From positions 1 to 64,000 of the forward strand of contig NZ_JARWAC010000025.1 in assembly GCF_029846175.1 (NCBI RefSeq): a stretch of 64,000 nucleotides of DNA, written 5' to 3'. The DNA is from Sphaerisporangium sp. TRM90804 (GTDB lineage Bacteria > Actinomycetota > Actinomycetes > Streptosporangiales > Streptosporangiaceae). Position numbers and translations under genes: made by a program. Below are positions 8,291-15,477 of this stretch, in pieces (within the stretch, counting starts at the first letter, position 1; every line of letters starts with the position of its first letter). The notes below the pieces were generated by a model. The model was not told the origin of the DNA. It did not search any database and saw only the letters and a program-made list of their open reading frames with translations.

Positions 8291-8695
8291 TTACTTTCGA
8301 CGGCCGCGGGCCGGTTCCTTGGCGTCGTATTCCAGCCGGGCTTGTTCGACCTTGCCCAGGTTGACCGACCAGCCTGCGAGTGCCGCGAACAGCGGCCCGA
8401 GGCTGCGCCCCAAGTCGCTGATCTCGTACTCCACCCGCGGTGGAACCTCGGGGTGATAGGTGCGCACAACGAGCCCGTCGCGCTCCAGTTGCCGCAGTCG
8501 TTCGGTCAGTACCTTGGGCGTGATGGTGGTGATGCGGCGTTCCAGCTCCACGAACCGATGCCGCCCGTATTCGTGGAGCGTCCACAGGATCGAAGTGGTC
8601 CAGCGGCTGAAGACGATGTCGACCACCGGAGTGATCGGACACGCCTGCTCCGGGGCGACCGCGACGGGAGATGCCGACGCTGTGTCGTTGGTCAC
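8291..8695 (-). CDS. HxlR-family transcriptional regulator
   Basis: A 134-residue single-domain winged-helix regulator of the HxlR family. The Cys-containing start (QACPITPVVDIVFSRWTTS), the family motif LWTLHEYGRHRFVELERRI and the recognition segment TPKVLTERLRQLERDGLV are all present in the usual order. Cys19 lies where redox-sensing HxlR proteins such as HypR and QorR carry their sensor cysteine. It diverges from the NmrA-like oxidoreductase at 8793, the typical target of an HxlR regulator, so it probably represses that gene in response to quinone or electrophile stress. Confidence 0.88.
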   Translation of the reverse strand: MTNDTASASPVAVAPEQACPITPVVDIVFSRWTTSILWTLHEYGRHRFVELERRITTITPKVLTERLRQLERDGLVVRTYHPEVPPRVEYEISDLGRSLGPLFAALAGWSVNLGKVEQARLEYDAKEPARGRRK

Positions 8696-8731
8696 GATAA
8701 GCCCTTCTCCCCAATACTTTCCTCTAGGTAC

Positions 8732-8752
8732 CTACTATCACAGCCCTAGTAG
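8732..8752. promoter_or_regulatory. inverted repeat in the divergent HxlR/NmrA promoter
   Basis: CTACTA at 8732 and TAGTAG at 8747 form an inverted repeat with 9-nt spacing. It is preceded by GGTAC, resembling the TACC/TACT-rich operators of HxlR proteins. It lies between the two divergent start codons. Confidence 0.5.
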
Positions 8753-8792
8753 CTTCCATCGAGTCCACGGACATCGAGAACTGGGAGTGAAC

Positions 8793-9620
8793 ATGATTGT
8801 GGTGACTGGAGCCACCGGCAACGTCGGACAGCCACTCATGCAGGCGCTGATCGCGGCCGGCGAACAGGTGACCGCAGTGTCGCGGAGAGTCTCACCGCAG
8901 GACGTTCCAGCCGGAGTACGGCATCAGCAGGCCGACCTCGCCCAGCCGGAAAGCCTCGCGCCCGCACTCGATGGTGCCGAAACGCTGTTCCTGCTGACCT
9001 CGGGCGACTTCGTGGCGGTCGGCGGCAACGTCAGCGACGTCCTCGACGTAGCTGAAGCAGGCGGGATCCGCCGGATTGTCCTGCTGTCCTCCCAGGGCGT
9101 TGCCACGGGAAGCCACCCTTCAACACTGGAGGACCCCCTGACGCAGTCGGATCTCGATTGGACACTGCTGCGGCCAGGAGGCTTTGACTCCAACACGTTG
9201 CAGTGGGCCGAGATGGTCCGCACGCGACGGATGGTCACCGCGCCGTTCGGTGATGTCGCGCTGCCGACCATCGATCCGGCCGACATCGCCGAGGTCGCCG
9301 CAGCGGTGTTGCTGGACGCCGGTCATGTCGGCAAGGCGTATGTGCTGACCGGACCGGCACCGATTTCACCTCGCCAGCAGACGATGGCGATCAGCGACGC
9401 GCTGGGTGAGCCGGTCCAGTTCGTCGAGCAGAGCCGTGCGGAGGCTCGGGCACAGATGCTGCAGTTCATGCCCGAGCCGATCGTGGAGTCCACCCTTGAC
9501 ATCCTGGGCAGGCCGAAGGCCGCCGAGCAGCAGGTGAGCCCGGACCTCGAGCGGATCCTCGGCCGCTCGCCCCGTACCTTCGCCGAGTGGGCGGTGCGAA
9601 ACATCGCGGCCTTCGAATAG
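8793..9620 (+). CDS. NmrA-like NAD(P)-binding oxidoreductase
   Basis: A 275-residue atypical SDR of the NmrA/QOR2 type. The N-terminus IVVTGATGNVGQPLMQAL is the Rossmann dinucleotide-binding motif. The remainder follows the NmrA-like pattern (DLAQPESLAPALDGAETLFL, then TLLRPGGFDSN) without a full YxxxK triad, as is usual in this subgroup. Quinone reductase or NADP sensing is the likely role. The ATG at 8793 follows GGGAG, and the sequence upstream belongs to the divergent regulator. It is probably controlled by the HxlR protein. Confidence 0.85.
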   Translation: MIVVTGATGNVGQPLMQALIAAGEQVTAVSRRVSPQDVPAGVRHQQADLAQPESLAPALDGAETLFLLTSGDFVAVGGNVSDVLDVAEAGGIRRIVLLSSQGVATGSHPSTLEDPLTQSDLDWTLLRPGGFDSNTLQWAEMVRTRRMVTAPFGDVALPTIDPADIAEVAAAVLLDAGHVGKAYVLTGPAPISPRQQTMAISDALGEPVQFVEQSRAEARAQMLQFMPEPIVESTLDILGRPKAAEQQVSPDLERILGRSPRTFAEWAVRNIAAFE

Positions 9621-9751
9621 TTCCCACCCAGTGCCGCGAGGAACGCGGCGCCGACCACGCCTCGTGCCTGGCGCCCTTGGGCTTGGGCTGCACCAGCGCC
9701 GCCTCATCCCGCAGACCGCACATCCTTGTTCCCACCGCAAGCCCTCAGGCG

Positions 9752-9889
9752 CTGTTACTTGCCAGCTATGACGACACCACGACCAAGCGGTACACCCACG
9801 TCACGTCGAAGCTGGCGAGCGATGCGGCGGCGCGGATGGGTCGGGCGCTGTGGGATGACCGAGGCCGGCGACCGCAACCCCGGTGCTGA
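9752..9889 (+). pseudogene. C-terminal remnant of a tyrosine integrase
   Basis: About 45 in-frame residues read TTTKRYTHVTSKLASDAAA and end MGRALWD plus a short tail. This is the C-terminal segment of a tyrosine recombinase, including the nucleophile Tyr of the RYTHV motif. The N-terminal domain, the first Arg and the HxxR box are gone. The stop lies 72 bp left of the first att repeat, the same arrangement as the intact AICE integrase and the second att. It is therefore the stump of an older element in the same tRNA-Lys site. Confidence 0.72.
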
Positions 9890-9961
9890 CAACTGCAACC
9901 CGAACTGAACCCGGGCAGAAGTCTGGATCATGGTATCCGGGAGTCTGCCCTGGTAGATAAG

Positions 9962-10005
9962 GGTGGGCCGCCAGGGATTCGAACCCTGAACCTACGGATT
10001 AAAAG
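9962..10005 (-). repeat. left att repeat of the AICE (tRNA-Lys 3' half)
   Basis: Forty-four bases that match 21392-21435 with one mismatch. On the minus strand they read from the anticodon loop CTTTTAA through the T arm (GGTTCAGGGTTCGAATCC) to the acceptor 3' end GGCGGCCCA. This is the 3' half of a tRNA-Lys(TTT) gene. The expected 5' half is missing: the bases preceding the anticodon loop cannot pair with TCCGT. The site is therefore an attachment-site copy and not a functional tRNA. Confidence 0.88.
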
Positions 10006-10091
10006 TAGCCGATTCGATCAAGCTCCGTGGGCTCTGATCTGGACACGCGGCGTCCGCAGACGTCCGCCAAAGTCTGCCCTCGCTCGCCCCC

Positions 10092-10118
10092 TTGGCTGTA
10101 GCTGTGGCTGTACAGCCA
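10092..10118. promoter_or_regulatory. TGGCTGTA repeats, probable integrase arm sites (left)
   Basis: TGGCTGTA occurs at 10093 and 10105 and inverted at 10111, within an 11-bp inverted repeat (CCTTGGCTGTA / TACAGCCAAGG). The same word occurs twice just inside the other end of the element at 21332 and 21345. Repeats shared by both ends of an integrated element are what arm-type integrase or excisionase sites look like. Confidence 0.5.
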
Positions 10119-10209
10119 AGGTCCTCACGTCAGTAGACAGATGCGTCGCCGATGATCGACAGGCCCGTCCGAGTAGTCGCCAGATGATGGTGCGTGGGAC
10201 CATGCATTC

Positions 10210-10842
10210 GTGCATAGGCCTGAAGAGCACCACACCTCTCGCCAAGGCGTGAGTTACTGCCAACAGGTATTCGATGATCAGTACCGTTGGCTCTTTCGTG
10301 AGCAGCCGATCAGCGATTTCGGCATTGATGCACACGTCGAAATAGTCGATGAAAACTGGTCAGATTTGGTCACCGGCAAACTCTTTGCCTTGCAGATAAA
10401 ATCCGGCTCCAGCTATTTCCGGGAACGTTGCGGCGATGGGTGGATTCTTCGGCCGACCGAGGATCACGTATATTACTGGGCATCCTATAGTCTTCCAGTG
10501 GTCATGGTTATATACGACCCGATCTCGCGGCAGGGTTATTGGCAGATGGCGCACGCGGAGTCTCCTGCGTTGGCACCGACGGAAAGAGGAGGCTGGAAAC
10601 TGTGGGTGCCGGAGCGCAATAACCTTGCTACCGAGTGGAGTCGGAACGCACTATTGCAGATAGTTAGCGTGTCCGGATGGCACATATATTATCTTCCGGA
10701 CGCTCGTCCCTGGAACGAACAAAAACTGCTGGAGGTAAGCGTTTGCTTTGGTCGCTCTATTCCCATGTGGCGCCGAGAACCTTTTTGGCGTAATAAGGGA
10801 GAGGTGGTCGCCGAATGGCCTCCAAGGGACGCTGAAGCTTAG
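10210..10842 (+). CDS. DUF4365 nuclease-like cargo protein
   Basis: A 210-residue cytoplasmic protein matching the DUF4365 domain, a predicted PD-(D/E)xK-fold domain often found in defence loci. The core is SDFGIDAHVEI (Asp40, Glu44) followed by FALQIKSGSSYF (Gln62, Lys64), then YYWASYSLPVVMVIYDP. That order gives the D-x-E and (Q)xK active-site pattern. The start is GTG at 10210. Base composition is near 50% GC against about 70% around it, and rare codons such as AAA and ATA occur, so it was acquired recently. It is the first gene inside the AICE left end, ends at a strong hairpin, and is followed by GC-rich repeat copy A. Confidence 0.7.
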   Translation: MHRPEEHHTSRQGVSYCQQVFDDQYRWLFREQPISDFGIDAHVEIVDENWSDLVTGKLFALQIKSGSSYFRERCGDGWILRPTEDHVYYWASYSLPVVMVIYDPISRQGYWQMAHAESPALAPTERGGWKLWVPERNNLATEWSRNALLQIVSVSGWHIYYLPDARPWNEQKLLEVSVCFGRSIPMWRREPFWRNKGEVVAEWPPRDAEA

Positions 10843-10863
10843 ATTCGCTTGGCTCTAAACCCT

Positions 10864-10932
10864 TCCGTCACTTTCTTTCCAGGTGACGGAGCTAATTCGG
10901 TGGTCCGGGGCTGAGGAACGAAGCCCCGGACC
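10864..10932 (+). terminator. hairpins downstream of the DUF4365 gene
   Basis: A 7-bp hairpin (CCGTCAC / GTGACGG, 10864-10889) is followed by a perfect 11-bp stem (GGTCCGGGGCT / AGCCCCGGACC, 10902-10932) with a 9-nt loop. They directly follow the DUF4365 stop and should separate this gene from the next cargo gene. Confidence 0.65.
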
Positions 10933-10993
10933 TTCGATCGCCCCCGACCCCGTGTGATGGCCGGCCATCGCAGGGCGATCGTCGTGCTGCATG

Positions 10994-11124
10994 GGTGCGG
11001 TCGGCGGGTGCTGGGTGCGGCGGGCGGTCAGCGCTCCCAGTGCCGGCCAGGGACCCGGCGTCCACGCTGCATGCCCGGCCGGGCGGCGTTCGGGTGGCGG
11101 GCCGGGCGGCGGCGTGGATGAGCG
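10994..11124. repeat. GC-rich cargo-flanking repeat, copy A
   Basis: About 130 bp that align at roughly 80% identity with 12056-12176. The shared blocks include GCGGTCGGCG, CGGCGTCCACGC and GGCGGGCCG. It lies after the DUF4365 gene and before the HEPN-motif gene. It is far richer in GC than either gene. I found no open frame conserved between the copies, so a structural, recombination or RNA role is more likely than coding. Confidence 0.7.
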
Positions 11125-11227
11125 ATTAGATCGATCAGAGCCATAGGCGATCATTGTCTGGGCATGCTGGTCACCGGTGTCGCTGTTCGGAATGCCTTTA
11201 ATGACCTCAACCTGTATCCTTGTAATT

Positions 11228-11953
11228 ATGCAGATTGATGGAAAAGCTTGGATCTGTATCGATCGGGATGTTTGGTCATTTTCGGGAGGTGGTAAGCCGG
11301 GCGGTGATGGCAGAACTGACCCACTGGGCATCAGGGCTAGCAAGGCATATCTGCATGCAGTGCATCGCCTGTCGTCTGATACCGGACTATACAATAGAAT
11401 AGACGGAATACTCGCGCTTAAGCGTGCGATGCGTGCTCGCCTGGAGCATCTCGCAGAAGAGCTTAATTTACGCGCAATGCCTGTGGATGACGCCGGGAAT
11501 TGGCTGAACACGCTCGAACAATTGGGAATAATCCGGCAGCGGATGCTGCGAAAGTTGAATAAACTTCGTAATTCCGTAGAGCACGACGATGCCGAACCGC
11601 CCGACTGGGAGCAATGTTCGGATCTAGAAGAGGTGCTCTGGTACTTTTTGAAAGTTACCGAGTCGTATCTGCGGCCGCCAGTCGATCTGGAATTAGAAGG
11701 GCCACCCTTGGCTAATTCGACAGATAATGATTCACATCTTGGGTATAAGGTAAGCTACACGCCATTCGCAATCGAAGCCTTTAGTGTGCGCATTAATGGC
11801 GATTTGACGTCTGCCTCGCCCGTGAAGGGTTGGATTGAAGTTCGATTGCAGAATATAGAGGAACGCGAGGGTATATACAAGTTTCAAGGAGATGTCGTTG
11901 ACGTGCCGTCTCAGTTGGCGGTGATGAAAATGTTGTTCGAGAAATTTTCGTGA
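11228..11953 (+). CDS. HEPN-motif protein (putative ribonuclease cargo)
   Basis: A protein of about 241 residues from ATG 11228; in-frame starts also exist back to 11177. The segment MLRKLNKLRNSVEHDD contains R114-N-S-V-E-H119, the Rx4H motif with a polar residue after Arg that marks HEPN ribonuclease domains. It sits in a helical context, as in abortive-infection and toxin HEPN proteins. The C-terminal ~100 residues are a beta-rich region I do not recognise. Composition is below 50% GC, unlike the rest of the element. The gene lies between two copies of the GC-rich repeat. A defence role is inferred from the motif, the cargo position and the neighbouring DUF4365 gene; no antitoxin is evident. 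Confidence 0.55.
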   Translation: MQIDGKAWICIDRDVWSFSGGGKPGGDGRTDPLGIRASKAYLHAVHRLSSDTGLYNRIDGILALKRAMRARLEHLAEELNLRAMPVDDAGNWLNTLEQLGIIRQRMLRKLNKLRNSVEHDDAEPPDWEQCSDLEEVLWYFLKVTESYLRPPVDLELEGPPLANSTDNDSHLGYKVSYTPFAIEAFSVRINGDLTSASPVKGWIEVRLQNIEEREGIYKFQGDVVDVPSQLAVMKMLFEKFS

Positions 11954-12055
11954 GCATCTGAGTCGTTCGCGTTAAGCGATTCAAATGCTAGCTACACATC
12001 AGGGTGACCTTCATGCTGTATCTGCGCGGCGGCGCGTTCCGGGTCGGTGGGTTGG

Positions 12056-12176
12056 GTTGCGGTCGGCGAGTGCCGGTGCGACGGGCGGCCCGCGTTCCCG
12101 CCGCCGGCCGGGACCGGCGTCCACGCCGCACGCCCGGACGGCGGGCGGGCGGCGGGCCGTGCGGCGGCGCGGAGCG
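12056..12176. repeat. GC-rich cargo-flanking repeat, copy B
   Basis: Second copy of the repeat at 10994-11124, in the same orientation. It begins about 100 bp after the HEPN-motif gene stop. With copy A it brackets that gene, so each low-GC cargo gene is followed by one copy. Confidence 0.7.
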
Positions 12177-12248
12177 CTGCCGCCTTGATACCTAAGAGAA
12201 CAATTCGGCAAGATCTGCGCTACGTCAGCGAGATCACGCAGTGCTGGC

Positions 12249-12677
12249 TCAGAGCAGGTTCGTGCCGTCGTGGTGGCGGATGGCCGGCGGCTGGTCGTGA
12301 TGCATGGCGTCTAGGACGCGGATGGCGAAGGCTTCAGACGCCAGGGAGCGGACGTCGTCCGGGGTGACCCAGCGGAAGGAGCGGGCTTCGTCGGTCTCGG
12401 TGAGTTGGCCGCCGATGACCTTGCAGCGGAAGACCAGGGCGACGATGTTGCGGGTCATGTTCTTGTAGACGCCGGTGAGGGTGACGGGGTCGATGTCGAG
12501 GCCGGTTTCTTCGCGGACCTCGCGGACAAGGCCGGTGATGATGTCCTCGTTGCGTTCGAGGATGCCGCCGGGGGCTTCCCAGTGGCCGTTGTCGCGGCGT
12601 TGGGTGAGAAGGGCGCGGCCTTGGTCGTCGATGATCACGCCTGCCACGCTGACGGAGTGCGTGTTGTGGTGATCCAT
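12249..12677 (-). CDS. Nudix hydrolase of the AICE
   Basis: A 142-residue Nudix hydrolase with a canonical box: G-x5-E-x7-REVREETGL, starting at GGILERNEDII. It should hydrolyse a nucleoside diphosphate linked to another moiety, with Mg2+ bound by the REVREE acidic residues; the substrate is unknown. Nudix genes next to a GntR repressor are a recurrent part of pSAM2-type AICEs. Here the gene diverges from GntR 1 across a 75-bp spacer containing a GntR-like palindrome, so the two are probably co-regulated. Confidence 0.88.
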   Translation of the reverse strand: MDHHNTHSVSVAGVIIDDQGRALLTQRRDNGHWEAPGGILERNEDIITGLVREVREETGLDIDPVTLTGVYKNMTRNIVALVFRCKVIGGQLTETDEARSFRWVTPDDVRSLASEAFAIRVLDAMHHDQPPAIRHHDGTNLL

Positions 12678-12719
12678 CGGGATTACCTCCGGCGGTGCTG
12701 GTCGCTATCCTCGACCGTA

Positions 12720-12733
12720 GTACACGTATGTAC
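12720..12733. promoter_or_regulatory. GntR-type operator between Nudix and GntR 1
   Basis: GTACACGTATGTAC is a near-palindrome of the GT-n-AC form bound by GntR proteins. It lies in the divergent Nudix/GntR spacer, just upstream of the ribosome-binding site GAGGAG (12739-12744). Autoregulation is inferred. Confidence 0.5.
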
Positions 12734-12751
12734 GAGTTGAGGAGTCGGGTC

Positions 12752-13537
12752 GTGGCTGAGTTGTCGTTGCCTGAGCTGGACCCGACCAGTGATCGGGCGG
12801 TGTTCCGGCAGATCGCTGATCATATTCGTGAGGCGATCGAGCAGGGCACTTTGGCCGAGGGGGACAAGGTGCCCTCGGAGGCTCAGCTGATGCAGCACTA
12901 CGGCGTCGCACGGATGACGATCCGCAACGCGCTCCAGGTGCTCCAGAGCGAAGGGCTGACGGTCGCCGAGCATGGGCGCGGCGTGTTCGTGCGCTCTCAT
13001 CCCCCGGTCCGGCGGCTGGCCTCTGACCGGTTTGCCCGTCGTCATCGCCAGGAGGGTAAAGCGGCGTTTATCGCCGAGACCGAGGGGGCCGGCGGTAAGC
13101 CGTCGGTCGACTCGATCCGGATCACCGAGGAGGAGGCGCCGGCCGATGTGGCTACGCTCCTCGGGCTGGCCGAGGACGCTCGGGTGATCCGTCGATCTCG
13201 TCGCTACCTGATCAATGGTCAACCGGTCGAGACGGCGGTTTCGTACATCCCTGCTGAGATCGCGATGGGTACGCGGATCGCGGAGCCGGACAGTGGGCCG
13301 GGTGGGATCTATGCCCGGCTGGAGGAGTTGGGGTACCGGCTGGATCATTTCGTTGAGGACATCCGGTCGCGGATGCCGCTGCGTGAGGAGATGCGAGCGC
13401 TCCGGCTGGCCCCTGGTGTTCCGGTCTTTCGCCTGGTCAGGACTGCGTATACGACGGACGGCAAGGCGGTCGAGGTCTGTGACACGGTGATGTCCAGTGA
13501 TGCCTACGTGCTGTCGTACGAGCTGCCCGCGCGATAG
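12752..13537 (+). CDS. GntR/UTRA regulator 1 (KorSA-like)
   Basis: A 261-residue regulator with an N-terminal GntR winged helix (about 15-80; KVPSEAQLMQHYGVARMT, then GRGVFVR) and a C-terminal UTRA ligand-binding domain (about 100-255). The GTG at 12752 has GAGGAG seven bases upstream. The ATG at 12728 has no ribosome-binding site and lies inside the operator, so I rejected it. In pSAM2 a GntR protein of this kind (KorSA) represses replication and transfer of the integrated element, and the position beside the Nudix gene matches. It is likely the main maintenance repressor. Confidence 0.85.
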   Translation: MAELSLPELDPTSDRAVFRQIADHIREAIEQGTLAEGDKVPSEAQLMQHYGVARMTIRNALQVLQSEGLTVAEHGRGVFVRSHPPVRRLASDRFARRHRQEGKAAFIAETEGAGGKPSVDSIRITEEEAPADVATLLGLAEDARVIRRSRRYLINGQPVETAVSYIPAEIAMGTRIAEPDSGPGGIYARLEELGYRLDHFVEDIRSRMPLREEMRALRLAPGVPVFRLVRTAYTTDGKAVEVCDTVMSSDAYVLSYELPAR

Positions 13538-13540
13538 GGC

Positions 13541-13599
13541 TTGACGAACTCCTCTAGAGGAGTCATAAAGGAGTCAGCCAATCACTCCTCTAGGCGAGT
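13541..13599 (+). promoter_or_regulatory. promoter with operators O1 and O2
   Basis: A -35 box TTGACG (13541) and a -10-like CATAAA (13564) are separated by exactly 17 bp. The spacer is filled by the perfect palindrome ACTCCTCTAGAGGAGT (O1, 13548-13563). A second, imperfect copy ACTCCTCTAGGCGAGT follows at 13584-13599 (O2). A third copy stands at 15507. A regulator bound at O1 would block the promoter of the small-gene cluster at 13648-15477. Confidence 0.72.
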
Positions 13600-13647
13600 A
13601 GACGCCTTGGGATTGCTGGTTGCTGATCCCGAGCGGAGTCGAGCGTC

Positions 13648-13824
13648 ATGCCAACTGAGCGGTGTGCGTCCTGCGAAGGACGCGGGTGGAAGTACGTCAG
13701 TTCGCGGCGTGAGTTGGTCGCGGGTCCCGGTGAGGCCGCGTCTGGTTCTCGTGTCCGTGGGCGGTGTTCCACGTGCTGGGGTGCGCAGTTGCCTGCCGGC
13801 ATCCCCATGGAGGGAGGGTGGTGA
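13648..13824 (+). CDS. small zinc-finger protein (58 aa)
   Basis: A 58-residue protein that starts MPTERCASCEGRGWKYVSS and ends PMEGGW. It has two CxxC pairs: CASC within a DnaJ-like CxxCxGxG motif, and CSTC about 35 residues later. It probably binds one Zn2+. The stop overlaps the next GTG start by four bases (GTGA), which supports translation and operon membership. It is the first gene after the O1/O2 promoter. Such mini zinc-finger proteins recur in Streptomyces AICEs, but I know no assigned function. Confidence 0.65.
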   Translation: MPTERCASCEGRGWKYVSSRRELVAGPGEAASGSRVRGRCSTCWGAQLPAGIPMEGGW

Positions 13825-14168
13825 GCGCGGGGCGGCGCCCGGTCTGGGACGGGCGTTTGGCTTTGGAGACGGCACAGACGTTGAAGACCGGGCTCGCCGC
13901 GCATGGCATTTCCTCCGACGTGCATGACGGCTATGGGCTGGCGCTCGTCTCGGTCTGGGTCGGTCTGGTCGTCTGGTGTAACGGTGATCGTTTCTGGTGG
14001 CGGACAGGGTGGAACCCGCAGAACCGCCGCATCGTGTACGCCTGGCATCCGGCTCTTGACCCTGATCGCGCGGCCCGCCGGATCGCGTTCCGGTACGCGC
14101 AGATGCGGCGTCTTCATCGGGTGCCCTGGTTGGAGACAGACACCAGGCGCGACCATGGCCCGCGTTGA
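13821..14168 (+). CDS. AICE hypothetical protein (115 aa)
   Basis: A 115-residue basic, tryptophan-rich protein from GTG 13821, preceded by GGAGGG. The core VVWCNGDRFWWRTGWNPQNRR and the tail RRIAFRYAQMRRLHR suggest a small nucleic-acid-associated domain, but I cannot name a family. It overlaps the zinc-finger gene upstream (GTGA) and the next gene downstream (14155). It belongs to the small-gene operon transcribed from the promoter at 13541. Confidence 0.6.
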   Translation: MSAGRRPVWDGRLALETAQTLKTGLAAHGISSDVHDGYGLALVSVWVGLVVWCNGDRFWWRTGWNPQNRRIVYAWHPALDPDRAARRIAFRYAQMRRLHRVPWLETDTRRDHGPR

Positions 14169-14418
14169 GCCGTCGATCCCGGCGATGCGCCCGGCCGTCA
14201 CTTTGGCGGGGCTGCAAAGCAAGTACGGCATGCGCTGGGACATCTCCGACGGCATCAGTGGCGGGTGGGTCGCCGTGCGGCGGCACTGTCTGCCGGGCGT
14301 TGCGCTGGCTCGCGGCCTGTCGAACGTGCGATGCGCGGCCACCCTGGACGAGTTGGCGTCCCATCTCGCCGCCGAAACGCGGATCGAAGACCGGCCTCGT
14401 GTGCCGGGAGAACACTGA
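14155..14418 (+). CDS. AICE hypothetical protein (87 aa)
   Basis: An 87-residue protein starting MARVEPSIPAMRPAVTLAG. No signal peptide, membrane segment or known motif is seen. Its ATG lies 14 bases inside the end of the preceding gene, indicating translational coupling. It is part of the small-gene operon between the two GntR genes; such genes are typical AICE accessory genes without known function. Confidence 0.55.
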   Translation: MARVEPSIPAMRPAVTLAGLQSKYGMRWDISDGISGGWVAVRRHCLPGVALARGLSNVRCAATLDELASHLAAETRIEDRPRVPGEH

Positions 14419-14439
14419 TCACCTATTCATGGAGGCGTT

Positions 14440-14679
14440 ATGCGACTCAGGCGTATCGGACGTTCGCTCAACCCGTGGGCTTTCGTCTCCGGTGGCGCAG
14501 CGGGGCTCGCGATCGTCGCCGGCGCCGGTTCGCCTCGGGACATGCTGATCGCTTTGGCTGCTCTCGTCGGCGTTATGGCCCTGGCCTGGCTCGACCTGTG
14601 GCACATGACGCCCTGGCATCGGCGGGAGGAAACGGGCACGCCACCGGCACACCTGGGGGAACGGGACCGGCGCCGGTGA
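14440..14679 (+). CDS. small membrane protein (79 aa)
   Basis: A 79-residue protein with two predicted membrane helices (about residues 13-29 and 33-55) and a charged C-terminal tail (HRREETGTPP). It has an ATG start with GGAGG upstream. Small membrane proteins of conjugative actinobacterial elements (Spd/TraS type) often serve in intramycelial spread. This gene lies in the regulatory cluster and not next to traB, so that role is only a possibility. Confidence 0.55.
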   Translation: MRLRRIGRSLNPWAFVSGGAAGLAIVAGAGSPRDMLIALAALVGVMALAWLDLWHMTPWHRREETGTPPAHLGERDRRR

Positions 14680-14742
14680 GTGCAAGTGGACGCCAGGGCC
14701 GCCGTGCTGGGCTGTCGAACAGTCGAGTAGTTGTTGGTGGTC

Positions 14743-15477
14743 ATGTCCGCAGAGGATGAGTACGCGCCGCCGAAGTACGCCCGGATCGTGACGGCGATAC
14801 GACGCAAGATCGAGGACGGCACCTATCCTCCCGGTGGCCAACTCCCCTCAGAGGCCCAACTGATCCGTGAGTTCGCGGTGAGTCGTCCGACGGTGGTGCG
14901 GGCGCTTCAGGTGTTGCAGCTTCGCGGGATCATCAGCCGGGAGCACGGCAAGGGCTCCTACGTGAAGACCATGCCGCCTGTGGGAGGCAGGGAAGGTTCC
15001 AGGCCGGGCCGCGCCGTGCTGGATCGGGTGGAGTCCGGAAGCGATGCGGCGGTGATCCAGGCAGGATCGGGGCCGGCTCCGGGCAACGTGGCGGGCATGC
15101 TGTCGCTCCCGGTTGGAACCCCGATGGTGATGCGTCGCCTGCTGATGAGTGAGGGGGACGAGCCGGTCGAGCTGGTCACCTTCTGGTGTCCCATCGAGAT
15201 GGCCGAAGGAACCGACCTCGGCCGGGAACAGGCTCTGTCGGTCAGCGTGGGCCGGCACGTGCAGGCGGTCAAGGGGCTGCGCCTGGACCACGTGGTTGAA
15301 CGGCTGTCGGCGCGGCATCCCTTGCCGCACGAGGTCGAGGTGTTCAAGCTGAGCGACTCCGCGGCTGTGCTCGGCGTCCTGGCCCGGGTCTTCGACTCAA
15401 CGGGACGGGTGGTGTTGGTGGTCGACATCGCCATGCCGGGCACCCTGCACGAGTTGGATGACACCTATTCGGTGTGA
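14743..15477 (+). CDS. GntR/UTRA regulator 2
   Basis: A 244-residue second GntR-family regulator, starting MSAEDEYAPPKYARIV. The winged helix (QLPSEAQLIREFAVSRPTVV, then EHGKGSYVK) spans about residues 10-78 and a UTRA-type effector domain covers the rest. It is a paralogue of regulator 1 by architecture but differs in the recognition helix, so it should read a different site. It ends two bases before a cluster of inverted repeats at 15478-15561. Two GntR regulators suggest separate control of maintenance and of the replication-transfer operon. Confidence 0.83.
   Translation: MSAEDEYAPPKYARIVTAIRRKIEDGTYPPGGQLPSEAQLIREFAVSRPTVVRALQVLQLRGIISREHGKGSYVKTMPPVGGREGSRPGRAVLDRVESGSDAAVIQAGSGPAPGNVAGMLSLPVGTPMVMRRLLMSEGDEPVELVTFWCPIEMAEGTDLGREQALSVSVGRHVQAVKGLRLDHVVERLSARHPLPHEVEVFKLSDSAAVLGVLARVFDSTGRVVLVVDIAMPGTLHELDDTYSV

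Noticed and set aside
9962-10005. Functional tRNA-Lys gene at the left att (and at 21392)
   Set aside because: Only the 3' half is present at both sites. The flanking bases do not provide the anticodon-stem, D-arm or acceptor 5' strand, so these are att copies.
10210-11953. DUF4365 and HEPN-motif genes as a toxin-antitoxin pair
   Set aside because: They are separated by a strong terminator and a 130-bp repeat, do not overlap and neither looks like an antitoxin.
12728-12730. ATG 12728 as the start of GntR regulator 1
   Set aside because: It has no ribosome-binding site and lies inside the palindromic operator; GTG 12752 has GAGGAG at the right distance.
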